A stretch of DNA of 25,100 nucleotides from CAZTVF01 sp964616985. GTDB lineage: Bacteria > Planctomycetota > Phycisphaerae > SM23-33. A model generated the notes under the pieces. The model made no database searches. It saw only the letters and a list, made by a program, of their open reading frames with translations, and was not told where the DNA came from. Below are positions 15,101 to 25,100 of this stretch, piece by piece. Made by a program: the position numbers and the translations under genes. Each line of letters starts with the position of its first letter. Within the stretch, counting starts at the first letter, position 1. The stretch lies in contig CAZTVF010000081.1 of NCBI GenBank assembly GCA_964616985.1, positions 1 through 25,100 of the forward strand, given 5' to 3'.

Positions 15101-15754
15101 ATGCAGATCCTGATCGCCGAGGATGATCCCGTGGCCCTGGAGGTGCTGTCCGGGGCGCTGTCCGAGGGAGGACACGACGTGCTGCAGGCCGAGAACGGCC
15201 GTGCCGCCTTCGACATCCTGAAAGAGAACAACTGCCGCGTGGTAATCTCCGACTGGGAGATGCCCGACATGGACGGCATCGACCTGTGCCGCGCCATTCG
15301 CTCGGGCGAACTGGGACGCTACGTCTACGTCATCCTGCTGACCAGCCGCGAGGGCACCTCGCACCTGGTGGCGGGGTTGTCGGCCGGGGCCGACGAGTTC
15401 ATGTCCAAGCCCTTCGAGCCCGAAGAGCTGGCCGTGCGACTGGCGACCGCGGAGCGGATCCTCTCCCTGGAGACCCGCGACCTGACGATCTTCGCCCTGG
15501 CCAAACTGGCCGAGTCGCGCGATCCCGAGACCGGAACGCACCTGGAGCGCGTGCGGACGTACTCGCGCGAGCTGGCCAGGCAGATGGCGACCACGCCGAA
15601 ATTCGCCAAGCAGATCGACGCCGAATTCGTCCGCCTGATCTATTCCACCAGTCCGCTGCACGACATCGGGAAGGTGGCCATTCCCGACCACGTGCTGCTC
15701 AAGCCCGGGCGGCTGGACGACCGTGAGTTCGAGATCATGAAGACCCACGCCTAG
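15101..15754 (+). CDS. Response regulator with HD-GYP domain, truncated by in-frame TAG
   Basis: Predicted 217-residue product starting after GAGGAG (15089-15094), 10 bases behind the previous gene. Residues 1-118 are a complete receiver domain: acidic pair Asp8/Asp9, phospho-Asp51 (SDWEMPDMDG), Thr81 and Lys103 (SKPF). From ~128 an HD-GYP domain begins, with His147 and the HDIGK pair His187/Asp188. Translation stops at TAG 15752-15754, right after EIMKTHA. The same frame continues to 16129 with the rest of the domain. Full-length relatives degrade cyclic di-GMP. The truncated product lacks the HHE-DG-GYP half of the active site and is probably inactive as a phosphodiesterase, though the receiver may still accept phosphate. 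Confidence 0.88.
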   Translation: MQILIAEDDPVALEVLSGALSEGGHDVLQAENGRAAFDILKENNCRVVISDWEMPDMDGIDLCRAIRSGELGRYVYVILLTSREGTSHLVAGLSAGADEFMSKPFEPEELAVRLATAERILSLETRDLTIFALAKLAESRDPETGTHLERVRTYSRELARQMATTPKFAKQIDAEFVRLIYSTSPLHDIGKVAIPDHVLLKPGRLDDREFEIMKTHA

Positions 15755-16129
15755 GCCGGGGCGGCCACGCTGGACTGTGCGCTGCAGCAGTACCCCGACG
15801 CGCGGTTCCTGCACATGGCCCGCGACATCGCCGCCTGCCACCACGAGCGTTACGACGGCAACGGGTACCCGATGGGGCTGGGCGGCACGAGCATCCCTCT
15901 CAGCGCCAGGATCTTCTCGCTGGCTGACGTGTACGACGCGCTGATCTCCAAGCGCGTGTACAAGGAGGCGTTCAGCCACGACGTCGCCCGCAGCATCATT
16001 CTCAAAGGCGTGGGCACGCAGTTCGACCCCGACGTGATCGAGTCGTTCCTGCAATGCGAGCGAAGGTTCCAGGAGATCGCCGGCCTGCAGACGTTGCAGG
16101 CGCAGTCGTCTCCCCGGCCCCCGAGGTGA
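15755..16129 (+). pseudogene. Second half of the HD-GYP gene, beyond the in-frame TAG
   Basis: Continues in the same frame as the preceding gene, with no other stop until TGA at 16129. It encodes HHERYDGNGYP (247-257 in full-gene numbering), then LADVYDALISKRVYKEAF and the closing helix, all well conserved. Full gene 15101-16129 would encode about 342 residues, normal for a receiver/HD-GYP protein. An ATG at 15815 could start a separate 104-residue product, but no ribosome-binding site is obvious and the fragment lacks the HD pair. Most simply a recent nonsense change (for example CAG to TAG); suppression or an assembly error are alternatives. Confidence 0.85.
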
Positions 16130-16179
16130 GGCCGCCAGTGCGCTGAGAAGATAGGGCTCTATCGAAAGGATGGGCTTCG

Positions 16180-17120
16180 ATGAAATGGATGACATTCATA
16201 TTGGCCGTCGTTCTGGCGGTGGCCGGCGCGGCCATCACAGAGGAAAACGTCGCGGCGCCGACGCCCCCGACCACGCGCGACTTGCCCGACGTCCTCAAGG
16301 CGGGGGTGCTGAGGCACCTGGGCGTTCCGTATGCCCACTTCGTCACCGGCGCTGGCGACGGCCTGGACGTCGAACTCGTCAAGCTGTTCGCCCAGAAGCT
16401 GGGCGTGAAGTACGAGTACGTCGCCGTGGACTGGAAGACGGCCATCCCCGGCTGCATCGGCCGGCAGGTGGCGGTCAAGAACGGCAAGGTCGAACTGGGC
16501 GACCACACGCCCGTGCTGGGCGACATGATCGCCAACGGCATGACCGTGCTGGGGTGGCGGAAGGAGGTGCTGGACTTCTCGGCGCCCACTTTCCCCACGC
16601 AGGTCTGGCTGATCGCGCGGGCGGACAGCGACCTCAAGCCCATCAAGGCCACCGACCTCAAGTCCGACATCGCCGCCGTCAAGGCGATGCTCAAGGACCG
16701 CGTCGTGCTGGGAAAGTCCGACACGTGCCTGGAGCCCACGCTGTACAACCTGGCCGATACGCAGGCGAAGATCAAGATGTTCGCCGGCGGGCTCAATGAC
16801 CTCGCGCCGGCCGTCATCGAGGGCGTGGCCGAGACCAGCCTGCTGGACGTGCCGGACTCGCTGGTGGCGCTGGAGAAGTGGCCCGGGAAGATCAAGGTGA
16901 TCGGCCCGGTGTGCGAGCCGCAGCAGATGGCGGCCGCCTTCCCCAAGGGCTCGCCGCAGCTGCGCGAGGCCTTCGACGCCTTCTTCGCCCAGTGCCGAAA
17001 GGACGGCACGTACGACCGCCTCGTGCGGAAGTACTATCCCGCCGCCTTCACGTACTACCCCGAGTTCTTCGCCGCGCCCCCCGCGCAGGACGCCGGCGCA
17101 AAGGTGGACAGCAACAAATA

Positions 17121-17121
<1 letters not shown>
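16180..17121 (+). CDS. Periplasmic solute-binding protein, family 3-like
   Basis: Predicted 313-residue exported protein. Residues 1-18 are a signal peptide (MKWMTFILAVVLAVAGAA). The body shows the amino-acid-type binding-protein pattern: DGLDVELVKLFAQKLGVKYEYVAVDW (60-85), LDFSAPTFPTQVWLIAR (131-147) and the C-terminal GSPQLREAFDAFFAQCRKDGTYDRLVRKYY (257-286). Such proteins bind small ligands, often amino acids, and deliver them to an ABC permease or a sensor. There is no permease gene here. Instead its stop overlaps the ATG of hybrid kinase B (TAATG at 17119-17123), so it is translationally coupled to that kinase and may be its ligand-sensing partner. AAAGGA sits about 10 bases before the start. 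Confidence 0.85.
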
Positions 17122-19883
<2,762 letters not shown>

Positions 19884-19994
19884 CATGTGGCCGATCCCCC
19901 GCTGCCGATATCGCCCGCGTTCAGCGGCCGCACGCGCGCCGTGATGATCCTCCGGCACGCGCGCTCATACCCTGCTGGAAAATGAAGCGGAGAC

Positions 19995-20023
19995 TTTACG
20001 AACGATCCTGAGGAGCATATATT
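19995..20023 (+). promoter_or_regulatory. Sigma70-like promoter of the RRM gene
   Basis: TTTACG (19995-20000) and TATATT (20018-20023) are 17 bases apart. Transcription would begin near 20030, leaving a short leader with AGGAG (20033-20037) before the ATG at 20044. Confidence 0.5.
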
Positions 20024-20043
20024 GATAATGTCAGGAGAAACAC

Positions 20044-20325
20044 ATGGGTAAGAAGCTTTATGTCGGGAATCTGAAGTACGCGGTAACCAGTTCGGATCTG
20101 GAGCAGATGTTCAGCCAGTTCGGAACGGTCCAGAGCGCGGACGTGATCATGGACAAGATGACCGGCCGCAGCAAGGGTTTCGGCTTTGTCGAGATGGGCA
20201 GCGATGCGGAGGCCCAGGCGGCCATCGAAGCGCTGAACGGCAAGGATCAGGACGGTCGGCCGCTCACCGTGAACGAGGCCAAGCCCCGCGAAGGCGGCGG
20301 CGGTGGCCGCGGCGGCCGCTTCTAA
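20044..20325 (+). CDS. RRM-domain RNA-binding protein
   Basis: Predicted 93-residue cytosolic protein consisting of one RNA recognition motif and a short tail. RNP2 is KLYVGNL (4-10) and RNP1 is SKGFGFVEM (43-51), with the aromatic residues that stack on RNA in place. The tail is Gly/Arg-rich (PREGGGGGRGGRF), like small bacterial and cyanobacterial Rbp proteins linked to cold response or RNA handling. AGGAG lies seven bases upstream of the ATG. It stands alone with its own likely promoter; RNA target unknown. Confidence 0.95.
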   Translation: MGKKLYVGNLKYAVTSSDLEQMFSQFGTVQSADVIMDKMTGRSKGFGFVEMGSDAEAQAAIEALNGKDQDGRPLTVNEAKPREGGGGGRGGRF

Positions 20326-20364
20326 AGAACGGTTTGTCCGCTGAGGGCGCTTAAGCTTTGGTGG

Positions 20365-20386
20365 GTGGCGGCCTTCCCAGGCCGCC
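20365..20386 (+). repeat. Dispersed GC palindrome, copy 2
   Basis: Exact reverse complement of the 22 bases at 9105-9126; the core GGCGGCCTTCCCAGGCCGCC folds into a stem. It lies 39 bases after the RRM stop and could double as a transcription barrier, though there is no T tail. Confidence 0.75.
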
Positions 20387-20477
20387 ACCAGCAGGGCCGG
20401 CGCGCCTCGGTTTTCCCCGCACTTCCGACAGCGATCGCATTCGCTGCAGTTGGGGTGCGCGCCGAGCGGGCGTTAAC

Positions 20478-20604
20478 CAACCGCTCCGCGGTTGAAGATA
20501 TCCTCCAACCGTCCAGTCCACGGGTAGCTCGCTTTCGCTCGCAACCCGAGGCTTAGGTAGCTCAACCGCTACGCGGTTGAAGATGCTTTGCTCCGCGGTT
20601 GAAG
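20478..20604. repeat. Three short CGCGGTTGAAG palindromic repeats
   Basis: CAACCGCTCCGCGGTTGA (20478-20495) and CAACCGCTACGCGGTTGA (20563-20580) differ by one base and each is an AACCGC / GCGGTT palindrome. A half copy, GCTCCGCGGTTGAAG, follows at 20590-20604, five bases before the wecB stop. Each is followed by AGA or AGAT. Spacing is irregular, so this is not a CRISPR array. No gene is seen between 20326 and 20608. Confidence 0.75.
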
Positions 20605-20608
20605 AAAC

Positions 20609-21700
20609 CTACAGCCCCTCGACGGTCAGGATCTCCACGATTCGCTTGGCGGCGTCGCCGTCCCATAGGGGGATTGCGCGGGCGGGGCGGCGGGAGTCGG
20701 CCAACCGGTGATAGGCGGCCAGGATGCGGTCGGGGTCTGAGCCGACGAGTTGGTTCGTGCCCAGTTCCACCGTGATGGGCCGCTCGGTGTTCTCACGCAG
20801 CGTCAGGCAGGGCACCTGCAGGATCGTCGTCTCTTCCTGAATTCCGCCCGAATCGGTCAGCACCACGCGGGCCGCCGCCATCAGCTTCATGAAGTCCAGG
20901 TAGCCCGCGGGCTCGATCAGCCGCAGGTTGGGCATCGCCGCCACGGCCGCCGCCAGCGGGCCCGCCTGCAGATTCCTGGCTGTGCGCGGATGCACGGGGA
21001 ACACCACGGGCATGTCCCGCTGCACGGCATCGATGGCCTTGAGGATGCGCCCAAGCGTCGCGGGGCTGTCCACGTTCGAAGGCCGGTGCAGCGTGAGCAC
21101 CGCGTAGCCGTCCGCCTCCAGCGAAAGCTGCTGCAGGATCGTCGAGGCCTGGGCCTTGTGCCGGTGCCGCAGCAGCGTGTCGATCATGACGTTGCCAACG
21201 AGGTAGATCTTGTCGGCGGCCACGCCCTCGCGGCGGAGGTTGTCCACGCCGCTTGGCTCGGTGCAGAACAGGACGTCGCTGATGGCGTCGGTGAGGATGC
21301 GGTTGATCTCCTCGGGCATGGTGCGGTCGCCGCTGCGCAGGCCCGCCTCCACGTGCACCAGCCTCACGCCCAGCTTCACCGCCACCAGGCCGCAGGCGAT
21401 GGTGCTATTCACGTCGCCCACCACCAGCACCGCGTCGGGCTTGTGCTCCAGCACGATGGGCTCGAACGCGCGGATGATGTCGGCCGTCTGCTGCGCGTGG
21501 CTGCCGCCGCCGACGCCGAGGTTCACGTCCGGCTGCGGGATGCCCAACTGGCGAAAGAACAGGTCGCTCATCCGCTCGTCATAGTGCTGCCCGGTGTGCA
21601 CCAGCAGCGGCTCGATGCCCGCGCACGACCGGTACGCCTCCATGATCGGGGCGATCTTCATAAAGTTCGGCCGCGCGCCAACGACGTTGATGATCTTCAT
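20609..21700 (-). CDS. wecB: UDP-N-acetylglucosamine 2-epimerase (non-hydrolysing)
   Basis: Predicted 363-residue cytosolic enzyme that interconverts UDP-GlcNAc and UDP-ManNAc, supplying ManNAc units for surface polysaccharide. Family signature is complete: GARPNFMKIAP (8-18), GDVNST (Asp96), HVEAGLRSGD (Glu118), PEEINR (Glu131), TLHRPSNVD (His205) and DSGGIQEE (283-290) in the UDP pocket. The length is close to E. coli WecB (376). Start at 21700 (MKIINVVGARP) fits the family and has GGGA about seven bases upstream; an ATG at 21730 would add ten residues not typical of the family. No neighbouring polysaccharide genes in the window. Confidence 0.96.
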   Translation of the reverse strand: MKIINVVGARPNFMKIAPIMEAYRSCAGIEPLLVHTGQHYDERMSDLFFRQLGIPQPDVNLGVGGGSHAQQTADIIRAFEPIVLEHKPDAVLVVGDVNSTIACGLVAVKLGVRLVHVEAGLRSGDRTMPEEINRILTDAISDVLFCTEPSGVDNLRREGVAADKIYLVGNVMIDTLLRHRHKAQASTILQQLSLEADGYAVLTLHRPSNVDSPATLGRILKAIDAVQRDMPVVFPVHPRTARNLQAGPLAAAVAAMPNLRLIEPAGYLDFMKLMAAARVVLTDSGGIQEETTILQVPCLTLRENTERPITVELGTNQLVGSDPDRILAAYHRLADSRRPARAIPLWDGDAAKRIVEILTVEGL

Positions 21701-21840
21701 ATGGATTCCCTGCCTTGATCTTATCGGCAATTGGGAGAAACAGAGGAGAGCGGGATTAAGGAAGATTCAAAGGATTAAGAGGATTCATCACAACCGAACG
21801 TGCATCGTCCACGACCATGACGGTGCACATGCGTCTAGCG

Positions 21841-21911
21841 GCGGCTTGCCGTTCGGCGCTGTCGGATATGGGTGATGCCGGGGGCTTCTACAGCGCCGAA
21901 CGGCAAGCCGC
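21841..21911 (+). repeat. Palindromic dispersed element, copy C
   Basis: Same 19-bp arms as copy A (21843-21861 and 21891-21909), extended by two paired bases at each end. The spacer is similar to that of copy A but with several substitutions (GATATGGGTGATGCCGGGGG), while the arms are unchanged. This shows that the arms are better conserved than the loop. Confidence 0.85.
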
Positions 21912-21916
21912 CATCC

Positions 21917-21953
21917 AGAAAAGCACACCCCCAGGCAAAGTCGCCTGGGGGTG
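21917..21953 (-). terminator. Rho-independent terminator of the M16 peptidase gene
   Basis: On the minus strand, CACCCCCAGGC (21943-21953) pairs perfectly with GCCTGGGGGTG (21926-21936) around a six-base loop and is followed by TGCTTTTCT. It lies 27 bases after the stop of the M16 gene. The stem resembles the CACCCCCAAAC hairpins near 6358-6621. Confidence 0.85.
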
Positions 21954-21980
21954 GCATGCGTGTGGAGTGTGTCGAGTCGT

Positions 21981-24830
21981 TTACGGTGCGGGCTTGGTCG
22001 CCGGTGCGGTGGCCGGCTGGGTGGTGGCGCCGGCGGCGGGGATGACTGTCACGGGGGCGATGGCCTCGAGATCCTTCTGGATCTTCGCCGCGTTGCCGAC
22101 CACCACGATCGTCAGCTTCGAGCAGTCCACGCAGTTGCCCACCATTTTCTTGCAGTCGTCGGCGGTGACCTTGGTCACCTTCGACAGCAGCTGCTGGAAG
22201 TAGTCCTCCGGCAGGCCTTCCTGTTCGATCAGCCACAGGTCGTTGGCCACCTGCTGGGGCGTCTCGCGGCCGGCGGGGAAGCTGCCGGCGATATACGAGC
22301 ACGTGTCGTCGATCTCTTCCTGGGTCGGGGCGACCGTGTGCAGGCGGGCCGTCTCATCCAGGATCGCGGCGACCGTCTTGGCCGTCGATTCGGGCTTGGT
22401 GAACGTGTTGATGTTGAAGTCGCCGGCGAAGCGGGCCGCCACCGTCCCGCCGCTGATGCCGTACGTCAGGCCCTTCTCCACGCGGATCGACTTGTTCAGC
22501 CGGCTGCCGAAACCGCGGCCGAAGTATCCGTCCACCACGCGGGTGGTGAAGTAGTCGGGGTGCTTGCGCGTGATGGACAGCTGTCCGACGCGGATCTGGC
22601 TTTGCACGGCCATGGGGCCGCAATCGACGAGGAAGATCTGTGTGGCCGTCGCCTTCGGCAGCGGCGGCAGGGCGATCTCGGGCTTGGGGCCCTGGGCCTT
22701 CCACTCGCCGAAATACTTCTGGGCCAGTTCCAGGGCGGACTTCTCCGTCACGTCGCCGGCGATGATCAGCACGGCCAGGTCGGGGCGGGCGAACTCCTTG
22801 TACCACTGCTGGAGGTCGGCCACGCTGAGGCCCTCGACGTCGGCCAGTTCGCCGCGGGCGGTGCGGCCGTACGGGTGGCTGCCGAAGAGGCGGCGGTCGA
22901 ACTCACGGTCGGCCAGGTACGACGGATTGGCAGCCGACATGGCCAGGTCCGCGCGGACGCGCTTGCGGAGCTTGTCGAACTCTTCGGCGGGGAATGTCGG
23001 CTTCAGGGCCGCCTCGGCCAGCAGGCCCATCGTGCGGTCGAAATGGTCGGTGATGCACGAGGCGGAGAGCATGCTGGAGTCCATCCCGCCCGAGCCGCCC
23101 AGGGCGATGGCGTAGGTCTCCAGTTCGGCCGCCAGCTCAGCCTCGGTGTGGGCGGCCGTGCCCTTGGTGAGCATGCCCATGGCCAGCGAGCAGGAGCCGA
23201 CCTTGTGCTCGGCGTACGCCCCGGCCAGCAGGCCCAGGTTGATCGTGATGAACGGCGACTCGTTGTTCGGCACGATCATGACCTTCATGCCGTTGGGCAG
23301 GGAGTGGCGGCTGAACTTCGGCTGAATCTTGATGTCGCATCCCTTGGCCAGCGGGGCCTTGGCGGGGAAATCGTCTGGGCGACTGACGCCGCGGCCCGGC
23401 GGCGGGGCCTGCTTTTCAGGCTCTGCCGTAAGGGGGGCGTCTTCCTCGCTGCTCTTGGAGGCGGGCGTGCCGGCCAAGGCCGCGATGGTCGTCCCAAGGT
23501 CGCGTTCGACCGTCACCTTGAGCACGCGCTGGGGGTCGAGGTACTGCTTGGCGACGCGGAGGATGTCCTCGGCGGTGACGGCCTTGATGTCGGCGATGGC
23601 GCGGTTGACGATGGAGACGTCGCCGTTGACGCAGGCGGCCTGGCCGAGCATGCCGCTCTTGCCGCCGACGGTGAGCGTGGCGGTGACCACGTCGCGCAGG
23701 GCCTGGTTGCGGGCCTTGGTCAGTTCGAGGTCGGTGACCTTCTCGGTGCGGATGCGCTCGATCTGAGCCTCCAGGGCGGCGAGCACCTTGTTGGGGTCGC
23801 CGCCGACGGGCGGCAGCACCGCCCCGGCGATGAACAGCCCCTGCTGCTCCAGCGAATTCTGCATGGCCTGGGCCTTGACGGCGATCTGCTGCTGGGCGAT
23901 CAGGTCGCGGTAGAGGCGGCTGGAGGCGCCGTCGCCCAGGATGGTGGCCAGCAGTTCGATGGCGGATTCATCCTTGTGGCCGGCGGGCACGGAGCGGTAC
24001 GCCAGGCCCACCAGCGGGGTGGGGGCGTTCTTCTCGCGGATCGTCACCGAGCGCGGCGCCGTCGGCAGGGGCTCGTCCACTTTCACCGGGGCGAGGTCCT
24101 CGCCGCGGGGAATCCAGCCGAAGTACTTCTTGACGGCGGCCTGGGCGTCGGCGTGCTTGATGTCGCCGACGACGACGACGGTGGCGTTGTTGGGCGTGTA
24201 GTACTTCGTCCAGAACTTGCGGAGTTCATCGACGCTGCTGGAACGCAGGTGCGAAATCTTGCCGATGGGCGGCCAGCGGTAGGGGTGGTTCTTGAAGACC
24301 TCGGTCAGGCCCTGCTCCACCAGCGTGCCGAAGGGCTGGTTGAGGCCCATGCGGCGCTCTTCCTCGACGACCTTGCGCTCGGTGTCGAACGCCTGCTGGT
24401 CGATCTTGAGGAAGCTCATCCGTTCCGCCTCCAGCCACAGGGCCAGGTCGAGCTGGTTGGACGGCACGGCCTGGAAATATCGCGTGCGGTCGAAGCCCGT
24501 CGTGCCGTTGCACCAGCCGCCGACGCGGCGGAGGAGGTCGAAGTGATCGGTCGAGCCCAGGCGGTCGGTGCCGCGGAACATCATGTGCTCGAACATGTGG
24601 GCGAAGCCCTGGCGATCGGGGCTCTCGTTCTTGGAGCCCACGTGGTACCACACTTCCACCTGCAGGATCGGGGAGGAGAAGTCCTCCAGCGTGATGATCC
24701 GCAGGCCGTTGTCGAGCTTGATTTCCTTGTAGTCCAGCAGCGGCTTGTCCTGCGCCCCCGCCACGCCGAACGACAGCAGCACCGCCAGAACCGACGCCAG
24801 CACGACACCACCATTACGCAAGAAATTCAT
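21981..24830 (-). CDS. M16-family zinc peptidase, fused two-domain, exported
   Basis: Predicted 949-residue protein with a signal peptide (1-26, ending AGA). The N-terminal half (~32-450) holds the inverted zinc motif HMFEH (His78, Glu81, His82) and a Glu-rich third-ligand segment ERKVVEEERRM with Glu158 at the expected ~76-residue spacing, so it should be active. After a Pro/Glu-rich linker (~455-495) a second M16 copy begins (HSLPNGMKVMIVP, ~509). At the corresponding site it reads CSLAMGMLTKGT, so the HxxEH motif is lost. This active/inactive pairing is the classic clamshell of M16 proteases, in which the second half binds substrate. A small Pro/Thr/Ala tail ends the protein. GGGAG five bases before the ATG supports the start. 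Function: periplasmic peptide degradation; no operon partner. Confidence 0.94.
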   Translation of the reverse strand: MNFLRNGGVVLASVLAVLLSFGVAGAQDKPLLDYKEIKLDNGLRIITLEDFSSPILQVEVWYHVGSKNESPDRQGFAHMFEHMMFRGTDRLGSTDHFDLLRRVGGWCNGTTGFDRTRYFQAVPSNQLDLALWLEAERMSFLKIDQQAFDTERKVVEEERRMGLNQPFGTLVEQGLTEVFKNHPYRWPPIGKISHLRSSSVDELRKFWTKYYTPNNATVVVVGDIKHADAQAAVKKYFGWIPRGEDLAPVKVDEPLPTAPRSVTIREKNAPTPLVGLAYRSVPAGHKDESAIELLATILGDGASSRLYRDLIAQQQIAVKAQAMQNSLEQQGLFIAGAVLPPVGGDPNKVLAALEAQIERIRTEKVTDLELTKARNQALRDVVTATLTVGGKSGMLGQAACVNGDVSIVNRAIADIKAVTAEDILRVAKQYLDPQRVLKVTVERDLGTTIAALAGTPASKSSEEDAPLTAEPEKQAPPPGRGVSRPDDFPAKAPLAKGCDIKIQPKFSRHSLPNGMKVMIVPNNESPFITINLGLLAGAYAEHKVGSCSLAMGMLTKGTAAHTEAELAAELETYAIALGGSGGMDSSMLSASCITDHFDRTMGLLAEAALKPTFPAEEFDKLRKRVRADLAMSAANPSYLADREFDRRLFGSHPYGRTARGELADVEGLSVADLQQWYKEFARPDLAVLIIAGDVTEKSALELAQKYFGEWKAQGPKPEIALPPLPKATATQIFLVDCGPMAVQSQIRVGQLSITRKHPDYFTTRVVDGYFGRGFGSRLNKSIRVEKGLTYGISGGTVAARFAGDFNINTFTKPESTAKTVAAILDETARLHTVAPTQEEIDDTCSYIAGSFPAGRETPQQVANDLWLIEQEGLPEDYFQQLLSKVTKVTADDCKKMVGNCVDCSKLTIVVVGNAAKIQKDLEAIAPVTVIPAAGATTQPATAPATKPAP

Positions 24831-24919
24831 AGGGACTCCCTGTGGTTACAGTTACAGACTTAGACGCATGGTAACGGGGGTTGGTTCAAGAAGAAAGAAG
24901 GTCGTAGGTCAGAGGTCGT

Positions 24920-25054
24920 AGGTCGTAGGGGAAGATGCGTTGCATAGTGAAGACTTGGCGATCGCTCGCCTTTGTGCGCTGTTGGACTCGCACAGCGCTG
25001 AAAAGCGAGCGATAGGAAACGGTCTGCTTACGCGAAGCTCTTCCACTACGACCT
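24920..25054. repeat. Nested imperfect palindrome
   Basis: The outer arms AGGTCGTAGGGGAAGA (24920-24935) and TCTTCCACTACGACCT (25039-25054) match in reverse complement with one mismatch. Inside, ATCGCTCGCC at 24961 and the GCGAGCGAT ending at 25013 form a second stem continued by GCGCTGT / ACAGCGC. To the left, GGTCGTAGG is repeated in direct tandem (about 24900-24929). No gene is seen from 24831 to the window end. The element resembles a cruciform or MITE-like unit; whether other copies exist cannot be judged here. Confidence 0.7.
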
Positions 25055-25100
25055 ACTGCCTACGTGACAACTGCCAATACATCGTGCACGAGTTTACCTG

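Noticed and set aside
15752..15754. Pyrrolysine or selenocysteine recoding at the stop in the HD-GYP gene
   Set aside because: The codon is TAG, not TGA, the position is a variable surface residue, and no pyl genes or recoding stem are seen; a plain nonsense change is simpler.
15815..16129. Independent small HD-domain gene
   Set aside because: Same frame as the gene before the stop, no ribosome-binding site, and the fragment starts in mid-domain without the HD metal pair.
20478..20604. Possible CRISPR repeats
   Set aside because: Only two and a half short units with irregular spacing (about 67 and 9 bases between them) and no cas genes.
21951..24863. Very long plus-strand open frame (970 codons) opposite the M16 peptidase
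   Set aside because: It is the antisense shadow of a GC-rich gene: low-complexity Gly/Arg/His/Leu text with no domain, whereas the minus strand has a signal peptide and the HxxEH site.

Overview
The window is GC-rich chromosomal DNA that looks like a planctomycete, most likely of the Phycisphaerae type. This is inferred from three things. A 16S rRNA 3' end is followed within about 140 bases by a terminator, with no tRNA or 23S gene. Palindromic intergenic repeats are dispersed through the window. The gene repertoire also fits. No single marker proves the taxon.

Layout. Bases 1-47 are the end of 16S rRNA. Next come a lipoprotein M28 peptidase (376-1368) bracketed by two inverted copies of a palindromic element, a stand-alone homocysteine S-methyltransferase (minus, 1565-2455) and a membrane-anchored TPR protein (minus, 2660-3754). 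Divergent from the TPR gene is a pair encoding a phosphodiester glycosidase-domain protein and an MFS transporter (3784-6325). A non-coding stretch with paired hairpins follows, then a PpiD/SurA-like membrane-anchored chaperone (minus, 6784-8970). An archease-rtcB RNA-ligase operon (minus, 9180-11104) lies divergent from a bacteriohemerythrin (11210-11617), which converges on a CE7 acetyl esterase (minus, 11663-12622).

Bases 12826-19883 form a plus-strand signalling cluster: hybrid kinase-like protein A, a receiver/HD-GYP regulator, a periplasmic solute-binding protein and complete hybrid kinase B. Two genes carry lesions. Protein A appears to have lost its whole kinase core and most of its receiver domain in frame, so its PAS domain runs straight into a receiver tail and an HPt domain. 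The HD-GYP gene is cut by one in-frame TAG. Kinase B is intact and overlaps the binding-protein gene at TAATG, which suggests the binding protein feeds this sensor.

The last part holds an RRM RNA-binding protein (20044-20325), UDP-GlcNAc 2-epimerase (minus, 20609-21700) and a fused two-domain M16 peptidase (minus, 21981-24830). The gaps contain several families of palindromic repeats.

The most interesting observations are the kinase-less PAS-HPt protein, the amber-interrupted HD-GYP gene beside it, the PpiD-like protein that seems to have lost its parvulin domain and carries a secretin-N-terminus-like module, and the repeat families. I did not find a convincing wholly new defence or mobile system.
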